Positions 46,568-60,423 of a DNA stretch of 64,000 nucleotides are shown here, one piece after another. Each line of letters opens with the position of its first letter. Position 1 is the stretch's first letter. A program made the position numbers and the translations under genes. The notes beneath the pieces are model-generated. The model did no database searches. It saw only the letters and a list, made by a program, of their open reading frames with translations, and was not told where the DNA came from. This stretch comes from Pseudopyrenochaeta lycopersici. Its lineage: Eukaryota > Ascomycota > Dothideomycetes > Pleosporales > Pseudopyrenochaetaceae. The stretch covers positions 806,001 through 870,000 of the forward strand of contig NHZP01000018.1 in NCBI GenBank assembly GCA_003313425.1, in the 5' to 3' direction.

Positions 46568-47880
46568 TCAGAAACGGTATACGGCCAAGAATTATATCTA
46601 CAGCCCACCACTATCACGCTTCAACACATAGGACGGGAACATCATACCCTCGGATGAGTGATGCATAAACAGAGACTGAAACCTGCTTTTGATGTATGCA
46701 TGTATGTGTTTGCATAATGGATGAGTCTCTAGACAAACATTGTTGCAACAGGTCCTAGGCGAGAGAGCGACATAATGCCACTCTTTACAGACAACGGTCG
46801 ATCAGAGATGAGGCTCAAAATTAAACGTGTTCTAAAATTAGGCGTAGGAATCTTTGACATCTTCCCTACCAGTGTATTAGCTTCTCTTTGACCGGATTGT
46901 CGAAGTTTCAAAAACGCGCATACTCTTGTTATGCGATTTTGAATTTAATTCAGGCTTTATGATCTTGCCTCAGTCTGCGCCTTAGAGCGCTTCGTTCTCT
47001 GTAACGCCCCATAGACTGGCAAAAATGGCGAAATCTATCAGCAGCAATCACACCATGCTCAGAGCCACGTCTCTAAGAATGAAATTAGCGGCCATGTCAT
47101 GTTCATTTTTTTTTTTTCGGCTATGGGTCAACTGCATGTTGCATGGTCCTTCACATGTATAGAATTGGACAAGTCTTGGTCGGACACAGCATGTGGTATT
47201 TTGTGCGCTCAACACATTACCCAAGATCGTATAATTATTATCATTAAATCCCCCAACATCAAATGCTAAAAAATCAATCCCCAAGAAATTAAAAGCTATA
47301 GCAGATGATAGGACAAATGCGCAATTTAATTATGTTGTGTGAGAACTCTTGCGTTCAAAAAAAAAAAAGAAAAAGAATGCGGATTCGTCTACTTTCACGA
47401 AACTGACAACTTGCATCAACGGTTCTGATATCTTTGCTGCTTGTAAATAATGTCAACATTGTGACTTGGTGTGTCATAGCAATAATAAAAAATTATGATT
47501 TCTCTTCATTGTGTATCAGTCAGGAAAATTGATCGTGGTGCCATTTCTCGCAGGACTAACATGTGCTTTTGCCAACTCCACGCCGAAAATCAGACAAAAT
47601 ACCGAACTAAGTACTTATTGACTCAGCAAACTTCAAACCTCGCTAGCAACGTGTGCTTCTAGAATTATACGGAACCAGAAATATTTAAAAGTGTACATGG
47701 GTGTTATTTTGTGCTTCAAGTAAAAGTAGGCTCGTAAGGTTAGTATAGTTTTATTCAAAGAGATTCACAGCATGATTATGTGCCCATTGAACATCAGCTG
47801 AAATAATACTGGTGACTATGCATTTCTACAATTGGCGATGCATTTACACCAACACCATCCCGCTTTGCCATCCATCAGCA
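46568..47880. other. AT-rich gene-free stretch
   Basis: About 1.3 kb, AT-rich, with a T-run near 47107-47119 and an A-run near 47359-47371. Only short frames are present. It lies downstream of the amidase gene. Confidence 0.55.
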
Positions 47881-49542
47881 CTACAACGCGCCTAACGGGT
47901 ATGCACTCGGGATATTTCCCCTCTTTGGCGTGACTGTCGGTACGCTATCATACTTCGGCACCTCAATAGACTCCTTCGCCCACTCCGGTGCCCTCCTCAT
48001 CTTCAGCAACTGTTCGATCATATAACCAATTCCCAGTAACTTCTCATCGTCCCACGGCCTACCCAAAATCTCCATGCCAATTGGTACACCAACAGGTGCA
48101 TCATCGCTCGGCTCGCTGAATCCTGCCGGGACTGTGACAACAGGCGTGCCCGTGAGAGCGGCCAAGATCCCATTACGTCCGGATTGTGACGGTGAGCCGA
48201 TCTTCACAACAAGATTCTTTTGCTCAGGGTAGATGATCGCATCCAGTTGATTGATTTCGAACGTTTTTAGTAAAGATAGCGTCAGGTTCCGGATCCCTTG
48301 CTGACGCTGAATATATGTCGCGTTGCTGGTAGAGGAGACCAGAGCAGTATTTACATATTCATATTGGGACGGAAGTACGAGGAACTCGCCACCTGAGCCG
48401 TTCAATGATTTGTGAGAATACAATTCGGTCAGTGTGTTTGGGTGCTCGCCAGAGAGGGATGGGCGTTGAAGGTACTCATCCATGAGCTCACGGTATTCGA
48501 AGCGCTGGACATCGAGGTCAGCTTGGATAGCTGTTGCATTATAGATTGTCTCATTGATAGGAATGAAAGTGACACCTTCGACTCCAAGCCTAGATATGAC
48601 TGCATCCATGGCATTATTGACAGGCGTTACTTCGGGTGAATCGGTGCGGTTGAAGAAGCCGTTGAGGACGCCCAAGCGCAAGCCTTGTAGCGAGCCAGTG
48701 GAAAGAGATGCTGCATAGTCGACGTTGCGAAGCGCAGGCGGAACACGTGTCGTTGCGTTGTCTGCTGCATCGTAGCCCGTAGAAGCCATGACTGTCAATG
48801 CTATTGCGACGTCTTTGATCGTCTTTGCAATGGGCCCAATAGCATCGTGAGTGTATGATATAGGAATGATACCTGTTCTCGTGACCAGGCCCTGTGTTGG
48901 TCGAATGCTGCATAGTGAGTTTGCGCTTGCAGGGCTTCGCAGAGAGTTGACTGTGTCTGTTCCTGTACCAAATACGCAGAAAGATGACGCGACTGCCGCT
49001 CCCGTTCCACCAGAGCTACCACCGGGTGTTCGAGTTGGATCGTAGGGGTTGATAGTTTGGCCGCCTAACGAAGACACACTGATGCCCTCCAGAGCAAGCT
49101 CATGTAGATTGGCTTTACCCAGAATAATGGCTCCGGCATTCTTCAAAGCAACGACACTTGGCGCATCCTCGGTTGGTTGGGAGTGTGCGAGTGCTAGATT
49201 TGCGCCTGTAGTTGGCATGTCCGCTGTGTCGTAGTTGTCTTTTAAAAATATGGGTATGCAGAACAAGGCTCCAGTGGCATTTCCTGCCGCCAGCTGCTCA
49301 TCGAGATCGTCTGCGATGGCAAGAGCATTGTAATTCAGAGTGAGGATGGCATTTGTTCGGATATTGTAAGTTTCGATATGGGCGAGAAATGAAGATACCA
49401 CTTCGCGACATGTTGAAAGTCCAGAGAAAAGTGCATGATGAACCGAGTCAATTGTTGCTTCTCGGGCATCGAAAGGCATAGTTTGTGTTGTAACGAATCG
49501 TGCGCCGAGTGTTGCGAAGGCTAGATAGGGTAGCAGGACCAT
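47881..49542 (-). CDS. Secreted amidase-signature hydrolase
   Basis: An intronless 553-aa minus-strand gene. A hydrophobic N-terminus (MVLLPYLAFATLGARFV) looks like a signal peptide. The Ser-cisSer-Lys triad of the amidase-signature family can be placed: Lys101 in IPIFLKDNYD, cis-Ser176 in TPGGSSGGTGAA and nucleophile Ser200 in GTDTVNSLRSPAS, with the 24-residue spacing seen in the family. The usual GGSIR around the nucleophile is VNSLR here, a change common among secreted fungal members as I recall them. Several N-x-S/T sequons fit secretion. It hydrolyses amide bonds of small molecules or peptide ends; the substrate is unknown. It is not the tRNA-dependent GatA, given the signal peptide and the divergent loop. 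Confidence 0.93.
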   Translation of the reverse strand: MVLLPYLAFATLGARFVTTQTMPFDAREATIDSVHHALFSGLSTCREVVSSFLAHIETYNIRTNAILTLNYNALAIADDLDEQLAAGNATGALFCIPIFLKDNYDTADMPTTGANLALAHSQPTEDAPSVVALKNAGAIILGKANLHELALEGISVSSLGGQTINPYDPTRTPGGSSGGTGAAVASSFCVFGTGTDTVNSLRSPASANSLCSIRPTQGLVTRTGIIPISYTHDAIGPIAKTIKDVAIALTVMASTGYDAADNATTRVPPALRNVDYAASLSTGSLQGLRLGVLNGFFNRTDSPEVTPVNNAMDAVISRLGVEGVTFIPINETIYNATAIQADLDVQRFEYRELMDEYLQRPSLSGEHPNTLTELYSHKSLNGSGGEFLVLPSQYEYVNTALVSSTSNATYIQRQQGIRNLTLSLLKTFEINQLDAIIYPEQKNLVVKIGSPSQSGRNGILAALTGTPVVTVPAGFSEPSDDAPVGVPIGMEILGRPWDDEKLLGIGYMIEQLLKMRRAPEWAKESIEVPKYDSVPTVTPKRGNIPSAYPLGAL

Positions 49543-51987
49543 TCTGAATATCTACCACTCAGTGAATGATTCAACTTTCGATTGGAGCACATTACCATAA
49601 CGCAGTAGGGACACTACTTATACTGCCTGCCCGTTCAGCAAGGAAGACATTCCGCGGCTCATGGACGTACATCTTAGGTCACCTTGGGTTTCGTGAAGGC
49701 CGTTGATACACATACATGGGACTGATTTGGTCAGCGCTCTTGATAATGCACATGGTGCTTTCCGATCTTATCGTAAAATCTTTCTCAAAGTACCGATGAT
49801 CGGGGTGACGTTGTACGCCAAGACTTAAGAGCACCTGCCTTTTCAGCGCAAGCGTTTGACTAAGAGGGGATGCTGCTCGAAATACTACGTTCTTAGAGCC
49901 GACCTGTGATAGTGTTCAACGTTGTATGTGGTCTTTTTCGTGAATTAGCCGTCATTGGGTTTGCTTGTCTAAGCAACGTGAACATAAGCTGGCGAAGAGC
50001 AATCGCGAACTCAATTACATTTGGTGGTGAAGAATATAGCGCAGAAAGTGGCGAGCAAGTATTGGAAGGCTTAATACTCTGAGCGAAGAACTAGGGGTGG
50101 AATAGAGATTGTAACCAACTGCTGTGGGGCAGAGTGTGATAGCAGTATGCAAAAAGAGTAGGTGTCACTGCCACAATGCAACTCCTATCAGCAGTCGAAA
50201 ATCACCGTGGACATTGCATAGTGGCCATTATTCTGATGGCATGCTATCAAAGTGCAGGGAGTATTCGAGGAGCGATGATGTATATCATGTTCCATGGAAC
50301 AATGCCACTGCACCAAAGCAGCGCGTCTTGAAAAGCACATACACGACAAACGGGTGATGAACGCCTCGATAGGACTAAAAAAGTATGAAGGATACAGGAT
50401 TCTGCATAGGAACAAAAGATTATCGAAAGCCAGGCAGTGGAAAAAAGGGGGAAGCTTACCACCACCAAAGAGATCCTGCATTGATGCGGCTACTGTACAA
50501 CTGCAAAGGCCCCCTTGGAGAGACAACACACCACCAAGAGCGAGACAGTAACCCGCCAAGTCACTCCGGGCTCAGCTATGCCGTTTGTGAGGTTGTGATG
50601 AAGTCGGTAACCATTGCGCGAAACTCTCAGTCGGAAGTCGGAAGGTTGCCAAGTTCAATGACTAAGGCGCGGCTCTTTCGGCCTCGCATTTCTAGCCTCA
50701 CCATGTACCACAAGACTCCACTTGCCGCTTTGCTCGACGAGGCCGAAGCGGCCTCTCCGCCACTCCAGCCAACATGTGCGGATTTGCAGACCGGATGATG
50801 GCAGCGCCGAACGGCGAAACTTCTCCAGATCTTGTTCGGTCATGTGTGAAACCAACGATGCGGCACTAAACAACTTTCGACCCCAAATAGGTGTTGCGAA
50901 ACTCCAAACCACACACATTGGCGATGGAACGTGCATCACATTCGCAGAAACAATGTCAAATCCTAGCCAGCTCGGAGCCGTTCTCGCCGCCTAGACATGG
51001 ATCTGCCTGCTCGTAGATCTCCCGCGGTACGCTTCAACACAAGCTTTGATTGCCCTCGGTGATCTGTCGGTGTACTTCTCACACGCAAGTGGTGAGGATC
51101 GCGACTACAGCGCAAAATGAATCGCAATGGACCTCCTACAATGCACTGCAATGAATCGGTAAAGGGCCATCATTAGAGTGGCGACTAAAGATGGGTTTCG
51201 CGCAAAGCTCATCACGTCGCATCGCACTATGTTTTCCATCTCAACTCGCATTGACGTTTCCAGCCTCAGCCACTCCTAGTTTCACTAAATCAAGGTTCGA
51301 TTTGAGTTGCCTGCCAAGCTTTCCATCCTCAGCCCATTCAATGCTTAGGCATCATCCAACCTTGAATTAGCTGGCGGCGAGGCGAAAGGCGGTCAGGGCC
51401 TATCTCTGACGGCACCTGAGGGCGTCCTTCTTAGCGATTGGTTGCGACCATCTTCGAGCGTGACACGATTCAGCGACCTCCCTGCCATTCACCGTCTCAT
51501 CATCCATCGTCGAGGTCACACATAGGTCGGCTCGCCGGCACAGTGCAAGGCTCGCCTGGACTATCACCGTCATAGCTCCTGTCAAATTCACGCTTGAAAC
51601 TACCAAACACATGCTCCCGGGAGCTATTCTTACTTCAGTCACGTTTCGTACGCCAAAATTAGTGCTACTGCACGCCGAGGCAATGTTTTGTGCATCACTG
51701 TTCACCTCGAAACCCAACTCCAACCGCCTCCCACGTCTTGGCCAAAACCGAAGTGCCTCACCAGGACGGGACCATCCATGGCCGGGGCAACTTTTTGGAC
51801 TTGTGCGTTTTCTTGCACTTGTTACCCTTCGTGATCAGGTATAAATCCTGTCGGTACCGCGACCGAAGAAGAGCATCAAGCACTCAGGTTCCCAACCCAG
51901 CATCTACAGTAATCACTACTTCCCTTCCATTCTATTTAATACCTTTTCTACTCTATTATCTTAATCATTTTATCTGACCGGTTCAGA
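49543..51987. other. Long intergenic region before the Egh16-like gene
   Basis: About 2.4 kb with no firm gene. Small frames at 50124-50994 and 51400-51977 lack motifs. The right end carries a TATA box (51840) and a pyrimidine-rich leader (about 51910-51960), which belong to the gene at 51988. The long upstream region would suit a stage-regulated promoter. Confidence 0.5.
51840..51846 (+). promoter_or_regulatory. TATA box of the Egh16-like gene
   Basis: TATAAAT, 148 bases before the ATG at 51988, followed by a C/T-rich leader typical of highly expressed fungal genes. Confidence 0.5.
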
Positions 51988-53105
51988 ATGTACTTCACCA
52001 AGTCCTCCGTTGTTGCCTTCAGCCTTTTGGCTTCTTCTTCGCTCGTGGCTGGCCACGGTGCGATCACTGGCGCTACTGGTGATGCTGGTGGCCAGGGTTC
52101 CGCCATCGGTGTTGTTCCCACCACTCCTCGTGACGGCACTGGCCGCAACCCCTTCCAGCAAGACTCCACTCGCTTCCGTGGCGATGCTGCGGCGACTTGC
52201 GGCGAGACTCTTGGTGGAGGAAACAACGACGTCGAGGCCGGAACTGCGCAAGTCATGGCCCTCAACGGCCCAACTCTTCCCCAGGTCTCTGCTGGTGGCC
52301 AGATCATGATGACTGTTCATCAAGTCAACTCTGACGGTGCTGGTCCCTACAAGTGCATGATTGATGCCACTGGTACTGGTACCAACTGGCAGCCAATCAC
52401 TGTCACTCAGAATCTTGAGGGCAGCGCTCGTGGCCGCAACAGGGACACCCAGATGCAGGATCTTCCTCTTACCGCTGCGATCCCCGCGGGTCAGACCTGC
52501 ACGGGTACCGTCGCTGGACAGAGCAATGTCTGCATGGTCCGTTGCGAGAACCCCGCTCGTGCTGGACCCTTCGGTGGCTGTGTGCCTGTCCAGATGGCTG
52601 GCGCTGCTGCTGCTGCCGCCGCTCCTGCTGCCGCTGCTCCCGCTGCTGCTGCTCCTGCCGCTGCTGCTCCTGCTGCTGCCGCTCCTGCTGCCGCTGCTCC
52701 CGCCGCTGCCGCTCCCGCTGCTGCTGCTCCTGCCGCTGTTGCTCCTGCCGCTGCTCCGGCTGGTGAGTTCTCCTACGCCCTCCCTCACTATCATATCACA
52801 AACTGATCCCCTTTAGCTGCCGCTCCTGCTGCCAACGCCGCTGTTCCCGCTGCCAACGCTGCCCCTGCTGCTAACGGTGCCGTTGCCGGCGTTGCATCAG
52901 CCGTCGGCGCCGCAACCGGTTAGTACTCACCTTTCTGCCTGCCAAATTCTCAAGCTAACAATGCGAAGGTGCTCTTCCCGCCACTGCCCCAGTGACTGGT
53001 GCCGCAGCCCGCAAGCGTGAGGCCGCAAGGGCCCAGCGCGTCCAGCCTGCTCTTACCAACGACGACCAGGAGGAGGAGATTGATCTCCTTGCCGGCGACT
53101 TCTAA
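51988..53105 (+). CDS. Egh16-like secreted protein with Ala/Pro repeat tail
   Basis: Three exons, 51988-52762, 52817-52918 and 52969-53105, encode 337 aa. A signal peptide ([22 protein letters not shown]) should leave His23 as the new N-terminus ([13 protein letters not shown]). The next ~190 residues match the Egh16/GAS1-type family (DUF3129): [31 protein letters not shown] and a set of six Cys ending in CMVRCENP and GGC. Then comes a long tract of about nine AAAAP units, a second AAP/NAA part, a dibasic site ([10 protein letters not shown]) and an acidic end ([11 protein letters not shown]). Relatives include appressorium-expressed proteins of plant-pathogenic fungi; their biochemical role is not settled. 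Both introns are short with good sites (52763-52816, 52919-52968 with CAAGCTAAC). Family call firm, role in infection inferred. Confidence 0.92.
52603..52761 (+). repeat. GCT/GCC-rich 15-base minisatellite coding for (AAAAP)n
   Basis: Near-perfect 15-base units of the type GCTGCTGCCGCTCCT repeat about nine to ten times inside exon 1 of the Egh16-like gene. They encode Ala4-Pro pentapeptides with third-position changes between units. The opposite strand reads as Ser/Gly repeats, which explains a long antisense frame there. Confidence 0.88.
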
Positions 53106-55149
53106 GCATCTCACTCCCCGAGTTGCTTCGGAGCTCACATCCCCTGATGATGGTACGAACTACTACGAGCGTGAAGGATGTATCAAGTATTCATAGACAA
53201 GAGTCGGATGGACTTGGAATGTATATACCTCAATGTTTGGACACGAGAAGAAAGGATAGAGTGGAGCTGTGCTCCTGCCGGTCTGCGACCGGAGGAGCTG
53301 TCAAAGTGGGTAGTAGATTGATTTGGGAGGAGTTTGTTTTGATTGCATAGTTGGTCTGGGCCTGGGAACCCTGATCTATTACGCTCCTTAATAGCTATTG
53401 CATACTTATTTTCCTACTTAAACCATGTCCACCTTCTACTTTCTCGATCAGTGACGTAGCTGGCAGGTTAGTTCCAGCCTTGCAGCCTTAGGTGTGGTCA
53501 AGTCAAGCTTTTGGATCGGCGCCGGCTAAGTCGGGATCTAAGTGTTTGGTGAACGTTCGGGGCTGAAGGTGGCAGGGTTTCACCCCAGTTTCATGTGTGG
53601 CGGAGTTTGTGTTTGTGAACCACACCCTTGTCGCACATCGAGAACATCATGCAAATATCGCCTCGGTCGTTTGGCGGTCGTCGCTAATCGCGCTGTTGTG
53701 TCTTGTGATCGTCGCCTGTCTAGACAGTGATGTGCGACCCCGATCTAAGCTGCGATGTCATCAGTTGTCCCACTACTGCCTCACTTGCATCGGCCCTTCT
53801 CCTCTGTTTACAATCGCACATCTCTATACATTTATGGTGCTCCCCACACGGGTTAGTGTTCTAAATAGCGACCATCTGCCGCACGTGAGAGGACGCCGTG
53901 GCGCACTTGCGGAACATAGGCCGGAACGATCGCCTCGGTTTTCAGCCTCCGTCTCAAGAACTCAATTACGTGAACACAGGGTTTATTAGGTTCGAAGACT
54001 GGAGTTATTATTAGTGATTGATCGCATACTCCAGTACGAGAGCCTATCAGAGAAAAAACCCTTGTCGTTTGGGAACGTGAAGGAACGCAGTGAACAATTA
54101 CAAGGAAGTGCGTAATATATTTAGTGTACCACGAAACGAACAGGCTGATTTACGTAATGGTGATGTATGGTCAGGGGTCAATTGCTCCAGAAACTTCATG
54201 TAGAGCTGGTGTGATCGATGAGAGGTGGTGGTAATAGAAGATGGCAAAATTTCTAAGGGAAGAAAAATAGTCGAAAATTGTTCATATCCTTTACATATAT
54301 ATGCATTCGAGTAAATAAGTTCTGTTTCTAGACAAGATCTAAAAAGCTGAAACAAAACACAAAAGCTGTTATAATTTGCACAGGTTCTTTTTCATGTCGA
54401 GTACACAAGCCGGAATACGAACAACATTCACCAAGAACGTGAGCAAATCAATTGGTGTGTCTGTGCCTCGAAAAGCCACACTACAGTGTGCAAGAATTGC
54501 TCAAATAAGGCATACATTGTATTATGTGACGACGCTCTCATATGACAAGATAATGTACAGCGATGTTACGATGGACAAAGTACTAGAACAAACACTCGCC
54601 GTTAATGACTTTACTATTCTGATATTGAAACTATGCTTACATAGATATCTCGCGAGTAAATAGACAAGCGGGGAAGAGAAAGCTGAAAGGAGTGTGCATG
54701 TGAATGGTTGTCTTCAACTGAGGCTTGGCGCTTAAGGAAACCAGAAAATGGAGTGTCGGTCATGAATCGGTACTTCACATTTGAGATACTGAATTCTAGT
54801 GAAAATAGAACACTTTTCATAAATTAGTTACACACATACACAATAGGAAAACCCCAAGGCCAAAAGTAATCATCCAGGCGCCCACATCACAAATCGTCCC
54901 AGGTCTGTTCATCAACGCCGACTCATGCTGTCCAATCAACCGCCACCCACTCTCAACCCATTCGACTTTTATACTTCCGCCCAACTCCTCGCCATGCACT
55001 CACACTACTCAAACTCAAGCTCATCTCAGAGAGCGTGCCATGTTTTTTCCTTTTTACTGAAAACAAAGCAGACTCGCGCAAACTTATAGCAGAACAACAA
55101 TCAACTAAAGCCTGGCTTTCAAACTATGATCTTGGGGGCCCGAGTGTAG
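53106..55149. other. Intergenic, no gene recognised
   Basis: About 2 kb downstream of the Egh16-like gene and downstream of the dehydrogenase gene that ends at 55150. Only short frames are seen; no TE ends or repeats were noticed. Confidence 0.5.
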
Positions 55150-56752
<1,603 letters not shown>

Positions 56753-57567
56753 GGTTGCTTGTGCTGCGAAAAAGGCAATGGGTATCTTAGAGAGTCAAGA
56801 GCAGAGGACGATAGAGGGCAGCAGAATATATATAAGAGGAGAGGGGAAAGTTCAAAGCTAACTCCAGGCCTGCTCGAGCGGCTCCGGGAGCTTTTATTTG
56901 GGACGTGTGGGGTTGCCCCGATAACCACCGTCATATGCCCCTCCATGCCCCTCACTCGCGGCGCGAGCTCGGTCGACATCGCGCCAGGCTCGCGCTTTGA
57001 GGCTCAAACTCGTTGGTAGCTCGGAAACGCTACTTTTTGCCAGATTCCAAAAGGCCGTGGCGATGCCATTGGGCGGCCGCTTCGGCGTATCTTAGCCAAA
57101 TGTAGGGAGTCTTCGGAGCCGCAACGCGTTCTCTTGGCGGACGCCTTTTGTGCGGATTTGGTTTCCGTATGCGGAAGAGGTAAACGAACACGTCTGTGTT
57201 GCAGGGACGCTTTGCAGTAAGGGTTTTGTGCTTTGGTCATCTGCCGAAGCCAGCCACAAGTCTGTTGGATTGCACAATCGCTGGGGGTGGTCACTGGAGC
57301 ATGCCTGGGTCAGAGCATGCATGCAATCGGAATCGGAATTGGTAGTCACGGCCAGATACCGGCCCGTCTCCCGAGCCAGCGTCCAGACGACATTCAGATG
57401 TAAATAATCAATAGTAGATTTGGTATCAAAGCTAGCCACCCAAATGCTCTAGTTGCACATCGCTAAATGCTCACCATGCTGCATCAGTACATGCTTTCTA
57501 TTCCTGCAACGTCGGCAGCCTGTGACTGCATACGGCGCATCCTCCTCCCCCTGTCCTGAGCCTGTAT
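56753..57567. other. Intergenic, promoter side of the dehydrogenase
   Basis: About 800 bases, upstream of the dehydrogenase and downstream of the thioredoxin-fold gene, which lies on the same strand. No gene is seen. Confidence 0.5.
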
Positions 57568-58643
57568 TCATATGGTAGGGGCGCCCACAAGCTTCTTTGG
57601 ATCCTCTTCTTCCACCATCTCTGGAGTATCTACACCACTGGCGCTCCTCTCCCGGTTGCCCCTGCTCTTGCTCCTCAGCCTGCCCCAGCTCAGGCTCCTC
57701 CGCTTCTCCTTCTCCTGTCCCTTGATGCCGTGACTCCACCTCTTCCTCAGCGGCGGCCTCGTGCCGTCCAAGCCGAGAAGGCTTCGCAGCTCTGAGACCT
57801 CGGCATGGCCTCTAGTCGTCTTCATCCTGTGCGCCCATGTGCACTCGCCGTCCTCGAACAAGAACTCGCCGCCCACCTGCTTGAAGTCGCCGCCCTTCAA
57901 TGCGTTCTTGCCGGTGCCTATGCCCTGGAATATCGACTGCACCGAGTTGATCAGCATGTTGGTGTGCATGTACTCGGGCTTGGAGCCGAGCTCGTATGTT
58001 CGCGTCATGCCGAGGTAGTCGTACAGTTTGCGCGTTGGGTCGGCGTAGATGGGGAACGGGCAGCCCGTGGCCTCGGTGTACATGGGGATCAGCTCGGGCC
58101 GGCCGCAGCCGATGACGGTTATGAAGGTGGGCGTCGGTAGCGCGAGGAGGTCGTCGGGGGTGATGGACGAAGAGAGGGTGCGAAGGTATTCCTGGCAGTT
58201 CTTTGGTTGTTAGTAGGGGATGGACAGCGCAGGATACAAATGCTCACCCCGCAGAAGAAGTGCCGGATGAAGATAATCAGCTGTCTGGGCGCAACCAGCG
58301 GCGCCTTGTATAGGTCCTTGAAAGGCCTGCTCTGGCCCGTTGCGTCCAGCACCAACAGGTCCTCTACCCGGGCCAGATCCTTCTCTGTCGGTAGATCGTC
58401 GTTGACATCCACGGTGCCCTCAAACTCCTCCTGCTCCTTCTGGAGGACAGGCGTTTGGCTGGTTGGCGAAAACGGGGGCGTTGTGTTGTCTGGTGCATCG
58501 CTCGAGGTGGAGAGTCGGGCGTCGGTCTGGGGCTCTGAATGTGAGGGCGGTGGTGAGGGTGGTTGCTGTGTGGTTGGGGCAGTAGGCAGAGATGTTGCAG
58601 GCAGAGGCGCTGCGTTGGCCGGCTTGCTATCTGAAGGCTCCAT
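57568..58643 (-). CDS. Thioredoxin-fold AhpC/TSA-type (peroxiredoxin-like) protein
   Basis: Two exons on the minus strand, 58643-58248 and 58200-57568, encode 342 aa. The first ~80 residues are a Pro/Ser/Thr-rich disordered region. The fold begins near residue 90 with ARVEDLLVLDATGQ and runs into IIFIRHFFCGNCQEYL, where Cys131-Gly-Asn-Cys134 is a CxxC redox pair. The 47-nt intron falls exactly between the Gly and Asn codons of this pair. TPTFITVIGCG, YADPTRKLYDYLGM and the GGDFKQVGGEFLFEDG segment are typical of the AhpC/TSA antioxidant (PF13911-type) fungal proteins. The C-terminal ~60 residues are basic and Ser/Arg-rich and may be disordered or target the protein. No signal peptide is seen. 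The substrate is unknown. ATG 58643 is the first Met in frame. Confidence 0.9.
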
Positions 58644-59382
58644 GCTGGGCGGGTTTGCTGTGCCAGTCGTCGGGGCGGGCAATGGCGCCGTATGTATTGT
58701 ATGCGCTCAGCGCGCGGAAGCCAGTTTTCCCGGCGCTATGAGGCGTGGGATCGTGGTCAATCGCTTGAAGGGGGCGAAGCAGCGCCGTGCATACGAGCTG
58801 AGCGAGTGATGAGTGCAGTCTGCGTCGACGGCGCAGACTCTCAGTCGTCAGCGTGCAGAGTTTGAGTCAAGATTGGACACAGCGTCCAAGACATGGCTAC
58901 AGATGCGACAAGTTTTGAGACGCTGCATGCAGGTACGCTCAACGACGTCAGCGGCTCCTGAAACTCGCGGTTAGTCGCCGCGATCGCCGTAGCGCGGGAG
59001 ATGATTGGAGATTCGCCGATCCTGTCTCCATTTTGCTGTGGCTGTACCACTTGGACATGCCTCATTTGTGACGGCCGCCCTCCGAATAGTCATCTGGTGA
59101 AGCGGTTGTGGTATTTTGTCCGCAAACAAGGTCTTTTGGTCGGGGGTCAGATGCAGGGTTCGGGCGCTAAGCGACGGCCATAAGCGCCGAATCCACCACC
59201 TCCGACCTCCTGCATCAAATCGGCGGCCTCGAACTCTGCGCCATGTCATGAGGCACGGAGAGTTCCTTGAGACCAGCCATTAATTGAGCCACTTTTGTCT
59301 GCTACCACGCCTCAAATGCACCCCTGACGCCACTTAACCTCATGAATAGTTGATGAACCAGGCCTGTTCCCTCACAAAGCAC
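58644..59382. other. Intergenic, no gene recognised
   Basis: About 740 bases between two minus-strand genes; it should hold the promoter of the thioredoxin-fold gene and the terminator of the SET gene. Nothing else is supported. Confidence 0.5.
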
Positions 59383-60423
59383 TCACATCTTTCCCTGGCC
59401 TTGCTTCGCCTTGACCCGCTCTACAACTTCGACGTACTTTTTATAGTCCGGGAAGTCGTCGCCCTGGCAGTCCTTCTTGACCTGAGCCGCTTTGACTGCG
59501 GCTACATGGGCCATCCTAACATCACCACTAACCTCACAGACAAGCGCGATATCGAGGAACCTACATGCAATAATTAGCATACGAACCGAACCTGGCCACT
59601 AGCGTACAGTCACTTACACGCTGGCCAGTCTAGCTGTAAAGTCACCCTCCTGCTGATGAAGAGCCGCGAGCTCAAGCAACTTGCTCACGAAATCGGCTTC
59701 CCTCACACTATCGTCTAATCTGTGGCCTCGCAGAAATCGCGTTTCGCGCTCAAGCTCCTGCAGTCTAAACCGCCTCATGGCACTCTGATGCGCAAACGTC
59801 GTGTCGTCATCTTCGTCCTCTGCGCAAGCGCGGCAGTCACAGACGAAGCCGTAGTGCTTCAGTTCCCACGCTCGCAGCGTCTTGTCGTGGATCATGTCGC
59901 AGTAAGACAAGGTGATTTCTTCTCCGGCGCTGACGTCGTTCATGATGTGGATGGTTTCTTTGCCAATTGCTGAGTTCCAGGTGAAGCATGCGTTTGGGTT
60001 GCAGCAGTGGTTGAAGCGCGCTGCATTCGGGAACACCGCTGCTCCCTTGTTCCACTCCATACAATTCGTCTGGAAGATGCTGATGAGCGACGCACACTTA
60101 CCAGTTCTGGCTTCGTGCTGCTCCTGAATTCGCTGTCGCTCCTTCCCTTCTACTATCGAGTGGATGCGAGAAGGCCATGTCTTTGGGTCTTGGCCATGCC
60201 CTGAGTGCAGCGCGAAGTAGCGCGCTTTCTGCTCTGCTGATAACTTCTCAAAAGCCTCTTCAATGTCGCTTTTCATGTATTCGGCAATGGGCACGACAAG
60301 GAGCGGGTCGTCGGCAAGGATCCGTGTCCCGCGCTTGATAGCCTTCACCGCAATGCAGCCGTAACCTTTGCCTGGGATGGCACGGATCTCGTAGTATTCA
60401 TTTTCTAATAGCATCATCAACAT
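59383..60423 (-). CDS. SET-domain protein (SMYD/SET5-like)
   Basis: Exons 60423-59618 and 59560-59383 on the minus strand give at least 327 aa. The SET core is split over the protein as in small fungal SET proteins: YEIRAIPGKGYGCIAVKAIKRGTRILADDPLL at the front, then RFNHCCNPNACFTWN (usual form NHSCNPN) and GEEITLSYCD. A post-SET-like Cys cluster (CDCRACAED) follows. The intron 59561-59617 (GTAAGTGAC...ATGTAG) adds a helical C-terminus. The true N-terminus is unclear: a short upstream exon starting near 60559 (MATAMATKDS) has a good GTAAGT donor at 60513, but no acceptor brings it into frame, so the ATG at 60423 is used here. It would methylate protein lysines; whether histone or not is unknown. 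Confidence 0.86.

Noticed and set aside
51970..52794. A 274-codon minus-strand frame rich in Ser and Gly opposite the Egh16-like gene
   Set aside because: It is the mirror of the GCT/GCC repeat and of the GC-biased third positions of the real plus-strand exon; its product is low-complexity without a start context or motif.
58207..58809. A 200-codon plus-strand frame over the thioredoxin-fold gene
   Set aside because: It lies opposite exon 1 of a gene with clear domain and splice evidence, and its product has no motif.
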